Shown: positions 53,284 through 62,612, counted from the first letter of the stretch. The stretch is DNA of 64,000 nt from an uncultured Collinsella sp. (GCA_900541065.1 UQIE01000004.1:1-64000), one strand, 5' to 3'. Program-made: numbers and translations. The notes: generated by a model not told the origin, from the letters alone.

Positions 53284-54215
53284 TGGCTGAGGGGACCTTC
53301 GAGCTGCATCCAGGTGACGCGTTGTATCCCGAGACCGTTTTGGAGCTTTCTGATGTACCTCAGACGCTCTATGTGCGCGGCAACCCCGAGGCGCTTTCGA
53401 CGCCCGCGCTCTCCATCATCGGTGCGCGAAAGGCCTCGCCGTATGGTCTTGCCGTGGCAGAGCTTGCGGCGAAGGTGGCGGTTGAGGCGGGAGTGACGGT
53501 AGTTTCGGGCGGTGCGGTCGGTTGTGACCAGGCCTCGGGTTGGGCTGCGGTCAACGCCGGCGGCAAACACGTCGTGGTGCTGGCGACGGGCGCCGACGTG
53601 GTCTACCCGCGTTCGAGCGCGGGGCTTATTACGCGCACGCTCGATACGGGCGGCGCGGTCGTGTCGATCTCTCCGTGGGGCATGGGTCCGCGCAAGTTTG
53701 CCTTTCCGCGTCGCAATCGCGTGATCGCGGCCCTGTCGCAAGCCCTCTTTGTATCCGAGGCGGGTATGCCTTCCGGGACGTTTTCTACAGCCGAGGCTGC
53801 TATGGATTTGGGGCGCGAACTTCTTGCCGTGCCGGGGTCGATTCTATCGCCCGAGTCGCGTGGCACGAATTACCTCATTGCGAACGGTGCCTGCTGCATT
53901 GTCGACGAGGAGTCCATCGAGATGGCTATCTCTCGCATATACGGCACCCTGCGCTACTCGCGCCCCGATGCTCCCGGCATTGCCGACCTGAATCCAACAC
54001 AGCAGACCGTGATGCATGCGCTCATCGCCTCTCCGCTCAAGGTCGACGACATCGCGGCGCTCGTCTCACTCGATGCTGTCGGCGTACTCAAACTCTTGGG
54101 TTCGCTTGAACTCGAGGGCCTTATCGAGCGCATGATGGATGGAAGGTATGCGCCCTCCAAGTTTGCCCTTCACGCCCAGACGCCCTTCGGTCACAATGGA
54201 AAACGTGTCAATTAG
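53280..54215 (+). CDS. dprA: DNA-processing protein DprA
   Basis: It loads RecA on incoming single-stranded DNA during transformation. The 311-residue protein has the Rossmann core IIGARKASPYG, VVSGGAVGCDQAS, FPRRNRVIAALSQALFVSEA, LAVPGSI and GTNYLIANGA, and a C-terminal winged helix (DDIAALVSLDAVGVLKLLGSLELEGLIE). The order yraN-comM-dprA suggests at least the processing end of DNA uptake is maintained. No uptake-machinery genes lie in the window. In B. subtilis topA follows dprA; here trmFO follows directly. Confidence 0.94.
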   Translation: MMAEGTFELHPGDALYPETVLELSDVPQTLYVRGNPEALSTPALSIIGARKASPYGLAVAELAAKVAVEAGVTVVSGGAVGCDQASGWAAVNAGGKHVVVLATGADVVYPRSSAGLITRTLDTGGAVVSISPWGMGPRKFAFPRRNRVIAALSQALFVSEAGMPSGTFSTAEAAMDLGRELLAVPGSILSPESRGTNYLIANGACCIVDEESIEMAISRIYGTLRYSRPDAPGIADLNPTQQTVMHALIASPLKVDDIAALVSLDAVGVLKLLGSLELEGLIERMMDGRYAPSKFALHAQTPFGHNGKRVN

Positions 54216-54229
54216 AAAGGTGTTTGCAG

Positions 54230-55567
54230 ATGCAGTTCGATCAGGTGACGGTTATCGGTGGCGGTCTGGCGGGTTCGGAATGCGCGATCCAGCTGGCAGA
54301 CCGCGGGTTTGCCGTAAAGCTGTGCGAGATGCGCCCCCAGGTGAGCTCCCCGGCTCACCATACCGATCACCTGGCAGAGCTCGTCTGCTCCAATTCGTTT
54401 AAGTCGACCCGTCCGGATTCCGCGGCTGGTTTGCTGAAGGCCGAGCTTGAGCGCATGGGTTCAGTCCTGCTCGACTGCGCCCATCGCGCTGCTGTTCCCG
54501 CTGGTGGCGCCCTGGCGGTCGACCGTGTTACATTCTCCGAGCTCGTCGAGGCTGAGGTTGCCGCCCGCCCCAATATCGAGGTCGTTCACGGCGAGGTCAC
54601 CCAGATCCCCGAGGGCCACGTGGTCATTGCCGCGGGCCCGCTGTGTTCACCGGCGCTGAGCGAAGAGGTCATGAAGCTCGTCGGTGGCGACGCCCTTGCG
54701 TTCTTCGATGCCGCGGCGCCGATCGTCGATGCCTCCACGCTCGATATGGACGTGCTGTTTTCGCAGTCGCGCTACGAGGAGCAGGGGAGCGGCGACTATC
54801 TCAACGCTCCGCTCAACAAGGAGGAGTACGAGGCCTTTATCGAGGCGCTCACCACGGCCGACCGCGTGGTGCTCAAGGACTTTGAGGGCGGCGATCTGTT
54901 CCAGGCCTGCCAGCCTGCCGAGGAGGTTGCGCGCACCGGCAAGGACGCCATTCGCTTTGGCGCCATGAAGCCCGTCGGCCTCACCGACCCGCGTACCGGA
55001 CGTCGCCCTTGGGCGGCGATTCAGCTGCGTGCCGAGAACAAGGAGAAGACCGCCTATAACCTGGTGGGCTTCCAGACCAACCTGACCTTTGGCGAGCAGA
55101 AGCGCGTCTTCCATATGGTGCCGGGCCTGGAGAACGCTGAGTTCTTCCGCTACGGTGTCATGCACCGCAATACCTTTGTCGACGCCCCGCACGTGCTCGA
55201 TGGCACCTTTGCCGTGCCCGGTACCGGCGTGCGCCTGGCCGGTCAGATCACCGGCACCGAGGGGTACATGGAAGCCGTGGCGACCGGTCTGCTCGCGGCG
55301 CTCAACACCTATGCAGAGGCTATCGGCGCCGATTCCGTCGAGTTGCCCCGCGTGGGCGCCCTGGGTGCGCTCGTGGGCTATGCGACCGATCCTGCCACCG
55401 TGGGCTATCAGCCCATGCATGTCAACTTTGGCCTGGTGCCGCCGCTCGAGGACGGTAAGCGCCGCAGCAAGCGCGACCGCTATCAGGCCTATGCGGACCG
55501 TGCGCTCGAGGCCCTCGATGCCTACTTGGCCACGCGTTCCGACTTGTTTGGAGGCGACCGGTCATAG
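54230..55567 (+). CDS. trmFO: Methylenetetrahydrofolate-tRNA-(uracil-5-)-methyltransferase
   Basis: This FAD- and folate-dependent enzyme makes 5-methyluridine at position 54 of tRNA. The 445-residue protein begins with the FAD motif VTVIGGGLAGSECA, then CEMRP, HHTDHLAELVCSNSFKS (with the catalytic cysteine region), RTGRRPWAAIQLRAEN and QITGTEGYMEA. The ATG at 54230 has AAAGGTG 7 nt upstream. The stop codon TAG (55565-55567) overlaps the head of the recombinase reading frame downstream. Confidence 0.95.
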   Translation: MQFDQVTVIGGGLAGSECAIQLADRGFAVKLCEMRPQVSSPAHHTDHLAELVCSNSFKSTRPDSAAGLLKAELERMGSVLLDCAHRAAVPAGGALAVDRVTFSELVEAEVAARPNIEVVHGEVTQIPEGHVVIAAGPLCSPALSEEVMKLVGGDALAFFDAAAPIVDASTLDMDVLFSQSRYEEQGSGDYLNAPLNKEEYEAFIEALTTADRVVLKDFEGGDLFQACQPAEEVARTGKDAIRFGAMKPVGLTDPRTGRRPWAAIQLRAENKEKTAYNLVGFQTNLTFGEQKRVFHMVPGLENAEFFRYGVMHRNTFVDAPHVLDGTFAVPGTGVRLAGQITGTEGYMEAVATGLLAALNTYAEAIGADSVELPRVGALGALVGYATDPATVGYQPMHVNFGLVPPLEDGKRRSKRDRYQAYADRALEALDAYLATRSDLFGGDRS

Positions 55568-56484
55568 CCTTTGACCTGTACGACACCGTCGACTCTTTTA
55601 TCGCCTATATCGCACGCGTTGAGGGGCTTTCTCCCAACACGGTGACGGCCTATGGCTCGAGACTGGAGCGCTTTGCTGCCTGGTGCGAGCGCGAGGATAT
55701 TGATGCTTTCGCTGCCGACGTGCGCACCATTCGTCGCTATCTTGCTGAGCTTTCGCGTGAGCAGGTGGCTCCCCGAACGCTTGCGGCGCACCTGTCGGCT
55801 ATCCGATCTCTCTATCGCTGGATAGCTGCCGAGGGGATTGTCGAGGGCGATGCGGTCTCGGCGATCGCGTCGCCCAAGCTGCCGCGTGACCTGCCGGGCG
55901 TCCTTACGACCCAGCAGGTCGAGGCGCTGCTCAAGACGCCTGATACCTCAACACCCGCGGGACTGCGCGATGCGGCGATGCTCGAGTTGCTCTATGCCTC
56001 GGGTGCCCGCATCTCAGAGCTTGCGGCGCTCAATGTGGAATCCATCTCATGGTCCGAGCGCACGCTGCGCCTGTGGGGCAAGGGGAGCAAGGAGCGTATC
56101 GTCCCTCTGTATCGTCGTGCGCTCGATGTGACGCGTCTCTATATTGAAGAGGGGAGGCCGGAGTTGCTCGCTCGGGCAAAGCGCCGCGACCTCGCTACCG
56201 GGCCGCATCCGCTGCTTATATCGGCGCGCGGCAATCGCATGAGCGCCGCCATGCTCCGGCGGCGGTTCCATACGCTGGCGACGCTCGCTGGCATTCCGGC
56301 TGACATCGCCCCGCATGCGATGCGCCATACCTTTGCGACCGACTTGCTCGAGGGCGGTGCGGACCTGCGCTCGGTTCAAGAGCTGCTAGGTCATGCGAGC
56401 CTGTCCACGACGCAGATCTACACGCATCTCACACCCGATCGGCTTAAACGTGCCGTGGCTCAAGCCCATCCCCGCGGCGAATAG
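55561..56484 (+). CDS. xerC: Tyrosine recombinase, XerC/CodV-like, with no standard start codon
   Basis: This site-specific recombinase of the type that resolves chromosome dimers carries all catalytic residues: R in GARISELAAL, K in GKGSKERIVPL, HxxR in HAMRHTFATDLL, H in LLGHASLSTTQ and the nucleophile Y in IYTHLT. The N-terminal SAM-like helices begin at DLYDTVDSFIAYIARVEGLSPNTVTAYG, which is read from about 55570. The first allowed start codon in frame is the GTG at 55642, which would delete the whole first helix. The GGAGG box at 55550-55554 points to a start near 55561, where the codon is GTC (followed by ATA). I therefore place the gene from 55561 but cannot name a normal start. Context dprA-trmFO-xer matches B. 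subtilis codV. Confidence 0.8.
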   Translation, partial: VIAFDLYDTVDSFIAYIARVEGLSPNTVTAYGSRLERFAAWCEREDIDAFAADVRTIRRYLAELSREQVAPRTLAAHLSAIRSLYRWIAAEGIVEGDAVSAIASPKLPRDLPGVLTTQQVEALLKTPDTSTPAGLRDAAMLELLYASGARISELAALNVESISWSERTLRLWGKGSKERIVPLYRRALDVTRLYIEEGRPELLARAKRRDLATGPHPLLISARGNRMSAAMLRRRFHTLATLAGIPADIAPHAMRHTFATDLLEGGADLRSVQELLGHASLSTTQIYTHLTPDRLKRAVAQAHPRGE

Positions 56485-56533
56485 TGGCTGGGACGTCCCG
56501 CGCCGCACTCAGGTGTGTGGTTTTGATTGCGGG

Positions 56534-56562
56534 TTGGCAGGAAGAGGCATTCCTGCTATCAT
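56534..56562 (+). promoter_or_regulatory. rpsB: Promoter and structured leader of rpsB-tsf
   Basis: TTGGCA (56534-56539) and TATCAT (56557-56562) are exactly 17 bp apart. The transcript leader from about 56569 is some 135 nt long, much longer than for rplU or rplS. It contains a hairpin GTTGC/GCAAC at about 56570-56585 and a C/G-rich pairing region (CCCGGGC with TCCGGG) at about 56627-56655. This could be an S2-responsive leader. Confidence 0.65.
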
Positions 56563-56703
56563 TCATCGGGTTGCTTCACGGCAACATGTTTTTATCACGC
56601 ACGCGCGGCTACTTCATACCGTGGTGCCCGGGCTTTGGTAGCACATGTCCGGGTTGGTTTTGGAGGATGACCCCGCGCGGAGGCAAACCACAGGAGGTTT
56701 AAC

Positions 56704-57432
56704 ATGGCTACCAAGATTAATATCCGCACCCTGCTCGAGGCCGGCTGCCACTTCGGTCACCAGACCCGTCGCTGGAACCCCAAGATGAAGCCGTTCATCT
56801 TCGGTGAGCGCAACGGCATCTACATCCTCGACCTCAAGCAGACCATCCTCGACGCCGACCAGGCCTACACCTTCGTCAAGAACGTCGCCAAGGGTGGCAA
56901 CGTGCTGTTCGTCGGCACCAAGAAGCAGGCTCAGGAGGCCGTCAAGAACGCTGCTGAGCGCGCCAACATGCCTTACATCAACCAGCGTTGGCTCGGCGGT
57001 ATGCTGACCAACTTCGTCACCATCCGCTCCCGCATCAACCGCATGGAGGAGCTCGAGGCCATGGTCGAGGACGGCCGCATGGCTGTTCTGCCCAAGAAGG
57101 AGCAGGCTGTTCTCGGCAAGGAGCTCACCAAGCTCCAGACCAACCTCGGTGGCGCCCGCGACATGAAGGGTCTGCCCCAGGCTCTCTTCGTCATCGACAC
57201 CAAGCGCGAGGAGAACGCCATCAAGGAGGCTCAGCGCCTGAACATCCCCGTCGTCGCCCTGATCGACACCAACTCCGATCCCGACGAGGTCGAGTACGGC
57301 ATCCCCTGCAACGATGACGCTATCTCCGCTGTCACCCTTATGTGCGAGCTCATGGCTGACGCCTGCCTCGCTGGCTCTGGTAAGGAGCAGGTCTCCGAGG
57401 CCGAGATGGCCGCTGAGCCCAAGGCCGAGTAA
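56704..57432 (+). CDS. rpsB: 30S ribosomal protein S2
   Basis: The 242-residue protein starts INIRTLLEAGCHFGHQTRRWNPKMKPFIFGERNGI, with NVLFVGTKKQAQEAV, QRWLGGMLTNF and VVALIDTNSDPDEVEYGIPCNDDA. AGGAGG precedes the ATG. It is followed by tsf, the universal pair. Confidence 0.98.
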   Translation: MATKINIRTLLEAGCHFGHQTRRWNPKMKPFIFGERNGIYILDLKQTILDADQAYTFVKNVAKGGNVLFVGTKKQAQEAVKNAAERANMPYINQRWLGGMLTNFVTIRSRINRMEELEAMVEDGRMAVLPKKEQAVLGKELTKLQTNLGGARDMKGLPQALFVIDTKREENAIKEAQRLNIPVVALIDTNSDPDEVEYGIPCNDDAISAVTLMCELMADACLAGSGKEQVSEAEMAAEPKAE

Positions 57433-57477
57433 ATCAGTCTTAGTTAATTCTTTTTCATCTCTTTGAAAGGAACCACA

Positions 57478-58347
57478 ATGGCCCAGATTACCGCCGCTAT
57501 GGTCAAGCAGCTCCGCGAGATGACCGACTCCCCGATGATGGAGTGCAAGAAGGCTCTCGTCGAGGCTGACGGCGACATGGACGCCGCTGTCGACGTTCTG
57601 CGTAAGAACGGCCTTGCCAAGGCTGCCAAGAAGGCTGGCCGTGAGACCAACGAGGGCGCTGTCGCCGCGTTCGTCTCCGAGGATGGCAAGACCGGCGCTC
57701 TGCTCGAGCTCTCCTGCGAGACCGACTTCGTTGGCTCTAACGCCAAGTTCACCGGCTTTGCTTCCAAGGTCGCTGAGGTTGTCGCTACCACCGAGCCTGC
57801 TGACGTCGACGCTCTGCTCGAGAAGCCGATGGGCGAGGAGACCGTTTCCTCCGAGCTCACCGAGATGATTCACATCATGGGCGAGAACATGAAGATCTCC
57901 CGCTTCGCTGCCCGCAAGGCTGAGAACGGCGCGCTCGCTTCTTACATCCACATGGGTGGTAAGATCGGCGTCCTCGTCGAGTTCGCCTTCGAGAAGGCTG
58001 AGACCGCTCAGGCTGAATCCTTCAAGACCTTCGCTCACGACGTTGCCCTTCAGGTTGCCGCCGTCGCCCCGATCTGCGCTACCCGCGATCAGGTTCCGGC
58101 CGAGACCGTCGAGCACGAGAAGCAGATCTACATGGCTCAGGCTGCCGAGTCCGGTAAGCCCGAGGCTATCCAGGAGAAGATGGCTGTCGGCCGTCTGGAG
58201 AAGTTCTACAAGCAGTCCGTGCTCACCGAGCAGGAGTTCATCAAGGACAGCTCCCTCACCATCAAGAAGTACGCTGAGAAGGTCTCCAAGGAGCTCGGCG
58301 ACACCATTACCGTCGTTGCCTTTGACCGTCTGGTCCGTGGCGAGTAA
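57478..58347 (+). CDS. tsf: Elongation factor Ts
   Basis: It exchanges GDP for GTP on EF-Tu. The 289-residue protein has the UBA-like start VKQLREMTDSPMMECKKALVEADGDMDAAVDVLR, the TDFVGSNAKF motif in the core, and IHMGGKIGVLVEF. The ATG at 57478 follows AAGGAACC; the TTG at 57463 lies in that leader. A terminator follows. Confidence 0.98.
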   Translation: MAQITAAMVKQLREMTDSPMMECKKALVEADGDMDAAVDVLRKNGLAKAAKKAGRETNEGAVAAFVSEDGKTGALLELSCETDFVGSNAKFTGFASKVAEVVATTEPADVDALLEKPMGEETVSSELTEMIHIMGENMKISRFAARKAENGALASYIHMGGKIGVLVEFAFEKAETAQAESFKTFAHDVALQVAAVAPICATRDQVPAETVEHEKQIYMAQAAESGKPEAIQEKMAVGRLEKFYKQSVLTEQEFIKDSSLTIKKYAEKVSKELGDTITVVAFDRLVRGE

Positions 58348-58370
58348 ATAAGCTCTTGTAGCTGGTAATG

Positions 58371-58405
58371 AGCAGGCTGTGGGTTTTACTCACAGCCTGC
58401 TTTTT
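58371..58405 (+). terminator. Terminator after tsf
   Basis: A perfect 11-bp stem (58371-58381 with 58391-58401) with a 9-nt loop and five T residues. Confidence 0.92.
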
Positions 58406-58465
58406 CATGGCTCTTCTTAGAGCCTTTGATAGAATGTTGAGAGTTCAATCTAAAGGAGGATCGCT

Positions 58466-59188
58466 TTGTCCGACATCCGATATAAACGCGTGCTTCTTAA
58501 GCTTTCCGGCGAAGCGCTGATGGGCGACGGCCAATATGGCATCGACCCCAAGGTTACCGACCATCTTGCTAAGCAGGTCAAGGAGCTGCTCGCCGTTGGC
58601 CATGAGGTCGGCGTCGTTGTCGGCGGCGGCAATATTTTCCGCGGCATGGCAGGCGCTGCCGGTGGCATGGAGCGTGCTCAGGCCGACTACATGGGCATGC
58701 TGGCAACCGTTATGAACGCGCTCGCCCTGCAGGATGCCTTCGAGCATAACGATGTTCCCTGCCGCGTGATGAGCGCTATCCAGATGAACGAGATCTGCGA
58801 GCCCTATATTCGCCGTCGCGCCATCAACCACCTTTCCAAGGGCAACGTCGTTATTTTTGCCGCCGGTTCGGGCAATCCGTACTTTACGACCGACACCGCC
58901 GCGGCTCTTCGTGCGTGCGAGATCGGCGCCGAGATTCTGATTAAAGCCACCAAGGTTGACGGCATCTACGATAAGGATCCCGTCAAGTGCGCTGATGCCG
59001 TCCGTTTTGACAAGATTACCTATCACGAGGTTCTCGTCCGCGGTCTGCAGGTTATGGATTCCACCGCTACGGCACTGTGCCAGGATAACCGTATGCCGAT
59101 TTTGGTCCTCAACATCGATGGCGAGGACACCGTCAAGCGCGCGCTCGCGGGTGATCCCGTCGGCACGCTCGTCTATCAGGAGGATTAA
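58466..59188 (+). CDS. pyrH: UMP kinase
   Basis: It makes UDP from UMP. The 240-residue amino-acid-kinase-fold protein has LLKLSGEALMG, VVVGGGNIFRG, GGMERAQADYMGMLATVMN, TTDTAAALRACEIGA and KVDGIYDKDP. The start is TTG, 5 nt after AAAGGAGGA. It begins the operon pyrH-frr-uppS-cdsA-dxr-rseP. Confidence 0.97.
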   Translation: MSDIRYKRVLLKLSGEALMGDGQYGIDPKVTDHLAKQVKELLAVGHEVGVVVGGGNIFRGMAGAAGGMERAQADYMGMLATVMNALALQDAFEHNDVPCRVMSAIQMNEICEPYIRRRAINHLSKGNVVIFAAGSGNPYFTTDTAAALRACEIGAEILIKATKVDGIYDKDPVKCADAVRFDKITYHEVLVRGLQVMDSTATALCQDNRMPILVLNIDGEDTVKRALAGDPVGTLVYQED

Positions 59189-59190
59189 GC

Positions 59191-59727
59191 ATGGCAGAGA
59201 ACATCACCGCCCATATGGACAAGTCGCTCGAGTCCCTCAAGCATAACTTCTCCAAGGTCCGTACCGGCCGCGCCAATGCCAACATTCTGTCCGACATCAC
59301 CGTCGATTATTACGGTGTTCCCACGCCGGTCACGCAGGTTGCCGCCGTCAAGACCCCCGAGGCCCACATGCTGCTCATCGAGCCGTGGGACAAGGCACTC
59401 ATCAACGCTATCGTCAAGGCCATCGGCGCTTCCGATCTGGGTATTACCCCCAACTCCGATGGCACCGTCGTTCGTCTGCCGTTCCCGGCTCCCACCGAGG
59501 AGCGCCGTCGCGAGCTCGTCAAGGAGTGCCGCGAGTACGCCGAGCAGGCCAAGGTGTCTATCCGTAACATCCGTCGCGACTTCAACAACAAGCTTGAGCG
59601 CGATGAGGAGCTCACCGAGGACGATGTCCGTCGCGAGCAGGCCAAGGTCCAGAAGCACACCGATGAGTATGTCGCCAAGGTCGAGGAGCTTCTGAAGGAA
59701 AAAGAAGCCGAGGTCATGGAGATCTAA
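59191..59727 (+). CDS. frr: Ribosome recycling factor
   Basis: It splits post-termination ribosomes with EF-G. The 178-residue protein is slightly short for the family (185). It shows LKHNFSKVRTGRANANIL, YYGVPTPVTQVA, IEPWDKALINAIVKAI, and the helical C terminus with RRDFNNKLERDEELTEDDVRREQ. It begins 2 nt after pyrH. Confidence 0.97.
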   Translation: MAENITAHMDKSLESLKHNFSKVRTGRANANILSDITVDYYGVPTPVTQVAAVKTPEAHMLLIEPWDKALINAIVKAIGASDLGITPNSDGTVVRLPFPAPTEERRRELVKECREYAEQAKVSIRNIRRDFNNKLERDEELTEDDVRREQAKVQKHTDEYVAKVEELLKEKEAEVMEI

Positions 59728-59728
59728 G

Positions 59729-60523
59729 GTGCAATACGACGAGCATAAACTGGTCGAGTACTTTTCCGACGCCCCTGCGGGCGTCGGTTTTTCCGACCTT
59801 GACCTCAATAACATTCCGCACCATATCTCGTGCATCATGGACGGCAATGGTCGTTGGGCCACATCGCGCGGTCTTGCACGCACCGAGGGCCACAAGGCGG
59901 GTATCGTCTCCCTTCGTGAGATTATTACCGCCTGCGTGCGTCTGGGCGTCGACGTGCTTTCGGCCTATGCGTTTTCTACCGAAAACTGGAACCGCCCGCA
60001 GCATGAGGTCAACGTCTTGATGCACCTGTTTGCCAAGACGTTTATCGACGAGCTGCCGCTTCTGAAGCGCGAAAACGTGCGCGTTGTCTTTTTGGGTGAC
60101 ATTTCCGCGCTGCCCAAGAAGACCCGCGACGTTTTTGAACGCGGTCTTGCCGAGTGCGCCAATCACACCGGCATGACGCTGGCGCTTGCCGTCAACTACG
60201 GCGCGCGTGCCGAGATTACCCGCGCTGTCCGTCAGATCGCACTCGACGCTGCCGCCGGTAAGATCGATCCTGGCGCAATTGATGACGACATGGTGGCTTC
60301 CCACCTCTATACCGCCGGCCTTCCCGATCCTGAGCTTGTGATTCGCACTTCTGGTGAGCTGCGCCTTTCGAACTATCTGCTGTGGCAGGTGGCTTATTCC
60401 GAATTCTACGTCACCGATACCTATTGGCCCGACTTTGATCGTTGGGGCCTTGTCGACGCCATTTTGGCCTATCAGGGCCGTGACCGTAGGTTTGGTGGAC
60501 TGAGCAAGACCGAGGAGGCTTAA
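59729..60523 (+). CDS. uppS: Isoprenyl (undecaprenyl) diphosphate synthase
   Basis: It builds the C55 lipid carrier for cell-wall and surface-glycan synthesis. The 264-residue cis-prenyltransferase has IMDGNGRWA with the catalytic aspartate, RTEGHKAG, AFSTENWNRP, and the C-terminal RTSGELRLSNYLLWQ. An N-terminal extension of about 30 residues precedes the core. The GTG start lies 1 nt after the frr stop. The product supports the polysaccharide locus at the other end of the window as well as peptidoglycan. Confidence 0.96.
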   Translation: MQYDEHKLVEYFSDAPAGVGFSDLDLNNIPHHISCIMDGNGRWATSRGLARTEGHKAGIVSLREIITACVRLGVDVLSAYAFSTENWNRPQHEVNVLMHLFAKTFIDELPLLKRENVRVVFLGDISALPKKTRDVFERGLAECANHTGMTLALAVNYGARAEITRAVRQIALDAAAGKIDPGAIDDDMVASHLYTAGLPDPELVIRTSGELRLSNYLLWQVAYSEFYVTDTYWPDFDRWGLVDAILAYQGRDRRFGGLSKTEEA

Positions 60524-60525
60524 TC

Positions 60526-61425
60526 GTGTCCGATCGTCCCAAGGCATCTGCTCCCAAGACGCCTGCGCGCAAAGCTGCCACTGCGGGAACGCCTGCAGTG
60601 AAGAGCGGCACCGGTTCGTGGCTGGCGGGCTTTATTACCCGTGCCGCCGCCGGTATCGTCTACGCCGTTGTCTTTATCCTGTGCCTGGTTTTGGGTATCG
60701 TGCCCACGGCCATCTTTGTTTCCGTCATGAGCGGTCTGTGCTGCTATGAGTTTTTCCGTATGACAAGGCTCGATGGCAAGATGGCTAACGAGCGCATGGG
60801 TATCGCTGCCGCCGTGCTCTTTCCGCTGTCGGCGTTGGGCGATTCGATGCTGCTGAATGCCCTGCTTTTTGCCCTGATGCTCGCTGTGGGCATTTGGTAT
60901 GTCTGGTCGCCGCGTACCCGCATATCCGATGTTGCCGTGACACTCATGGGTCCCATCTACACCGGTTTTATGCTGTCGGCTATCGTGCTGCTGCGCGATG
61001 CCGTGCCCGGTTTTGCCGGCGCCCTGCTTTCGGTGGGTGTTTGCGCGTCTCTCTGGGTCTCCGATTCGTTTGCCTATATCGTGGGTAGCCGTATCGGCAA
61101 ACACAAGATGGTTCCCAAGATCTCTCCCAAAAAGAGCTGGGAGGGGTTTGTTGGCGGCATCCTGGGCTCGGTTTTGATTTGGCTCATCCTGTGGGCGACG
61201 CATTTCTTCAAGCTCAGCCTGCCCTATGCGCTGCTGTGCGGCGTGGTCGTGTCCATTCTGGGCGTTATCGGCGACCTTATCGAGTCGCGCATCAAGCGCG
61301 GTGTGGGCGTCAAAGATTCCGGCAACCTTATCCCGGGCCACGGCGGCATGCTCGATCGTAGCGATTCGCTTATCTTCGGCTGCATCACCGCGCAGCTGAT
61401 GCTGATGATCGGAGGCGTGCTGTAA
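60526..61425 (+). CDS. cdsA: Phosphatidate cytidylyltransferase
   Basis: It makes CDP-diacylglycerol for phospholipid synthesis. The 299-residue membrane protein has about eight hydrophobic segments and the signature near the C terminus: IKRGVGVKDSGNLIPGHGGMLDRSDS. The first 30 residues are a lysine/alanine/proline-rich cytoplasmic tail. The GTG start follows AGGAGG. Its last base is the first base of the dxr ATG. Confidence 0.96.
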   Translation: MSDRPKASAPKTPARKAATAGTPAVKSGTGSWLAGFITRAAAGIVYAVVFILCLVLGIVPTAIFVSVMSGLCCYEFFRMTRLDGKMANERMGIAAAVLFPLSALGDSMLLNALLFALMLAVGIWYVWSPRTRISDVAVTLMGPIYTGFMLSAIVLLRDAVPGFAGALLSVGVCASLWVSDSFAYIVGSRIGKHKMVPKISPKKSWEGFVGGILGSVLIWLILWATHFFKLSLPYALLCGVVVSILGVIGDLIESRIKRGVGVKDSGNLIPGHGGMLDRSDSLIFGCITAQLMLMIGGVL

Positions 61426-62612
61426 TGTCATTCCAGACGACGTATGGCCCCGATGGACGCCTCCGTGTTGCCATCCTGGGTTGTACGGGCTCCATCGGCA
61501 CCCAGGCGCTCGATGTGTGCCGCCAGCATGCCGATCGTCTGCAGGTGACGGCGCTGTCCGTTAACTCCAGTACCTCCGAGCTTGTTGCCGCTGCCCGCGA
61601 GTTCTCGGTTTCGGCGGTTGCCGTGGCCGATGTCGCTCATGGCGATGACGCCGTGCTGCAGGAGTTGCCCGAGGGAACGAAGCTCGGCGTTGGCGCGCAG
61701 GCGGTTTGCGAGCTCGCGCGTCGCGACGATGTCGACTGCGTACTCGTCGCTATTGTGGGTGCCGCCGGTCTCGAGGCGAGCCATGCGGCCTTGACCTCAA
61801 ATAAGCGCCTTGCCCTTGCCAACAAGGAGTCCCTCGTCGTCGGTGGCGACTTGCTTATGCCGTTGGCGCAACCGGGCCAGCTTATTCCAGTCGACTCTGA
61901 GCACTCCGCCATCTTCCAGTGCTATCTGGGGGAGAACCCACGCGAGGCTCATTGTATTTGGCTCACCTGCTCGGGCGGTCCGTTTTTTGGCCGCACGCGC
62001 GACGAGCTCGACCGCGTGACGCGTGCCGATGCCCTCGCACATCCCACGTGGGCCATGGGCGCCAAGATCACCATCGACTCCGCCACCCTCATGAACAAGG
62101 GCCTGGAGCGCATTGAGGCCATGCATCTGTTTAACTGCGACCTCGATTTCATTAACGTGGTCGTGCAGCGTCAGTCCAAGATTCACTCTATGGTCGAGTT
62201 CTCCGACGGCTCCGTGATGGCGCATCTCGGTGCTTCCGACATGCGTATTCCCATCCAGTTCGCGTTCTCGTATCCCGAGCGTTGGGATACTCCGGCGCCT
62301 CGTATCGATTTTCGCGAGTTGGGGCAGCTCACGTTTGATGCTGCCGACATGGATACCTTCCGCTGTCTGGCACTGGCCGAGCGTGCCGGCAAGACGGGTG
62401 GCACCATGCCGTGCGTGCTCAATGCCGCCAACGAGGTCGCCGTCGATGCCTTCCTGCGCGATGGCTGCAGCTTTACCGATATCGATCGCATTGTGGAATC
62501 CTGCATGGATGCCCACGATGTGCAGGCGGTCGATTCGTTTGAGCAACTTCACGATATCGATGCGTGGGCGCGTGAAAAGGCTGCGCAGGTACTCGTCGCA
62601 ACCCGTTCCTAA
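61425..62612 (+). CDS. dxr: 1-deoxy-D-xylulose-5-phosphate reductoisomerase
   Basis: It catalyses the committed step of the MEP isoprenoid pathway (NADPH). The 395-residue protein has the nucleotide loop ILGCTGSIGTQALDV, LANKESLVVGG, VDSEHSAIFQC with metal ligands, TCSGGPFFG, and TIDSATLMNKGLE. One-base overlap with cdsA (TAATG). Together with uppS it places isoprenoid precursor and carrier-lipid synthesis in one operon. Confidence 0.97.
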   Translation: MSFQTTYGPDGRLRVAILGCTGSIGTQALDVCRQHADRLQVTALSVNSSTSELVAAAREFSVSAVAVADVAHGDDAVLQELPEGTKLGVGAQAVCELARRDDVDCVLVAIVGAAGLEASHAALTSNKRLALANKESLVVGGDLLMPLAQPGQLIPVDSEHSAIFQCYLGENPREAHCIWLTCSGGPFFGRTRDELDRVTRADALAHPTWAMGAKITIDSATLMNKGLERIEAMHLFNCDLDFINVVVQRQSKIHSMVEFSDGSVMAHLGASDMRIPIQFAFSYPERWDTPAPRIDFRELGQLTFDAADMDTFRCLALAERAGKTGGTMPCVLNAANEVAVDAFLRDGCSFTDIDRIVESCMDAHDVQAVDSFEQLHDIDAWAREKAAQVLVATRS

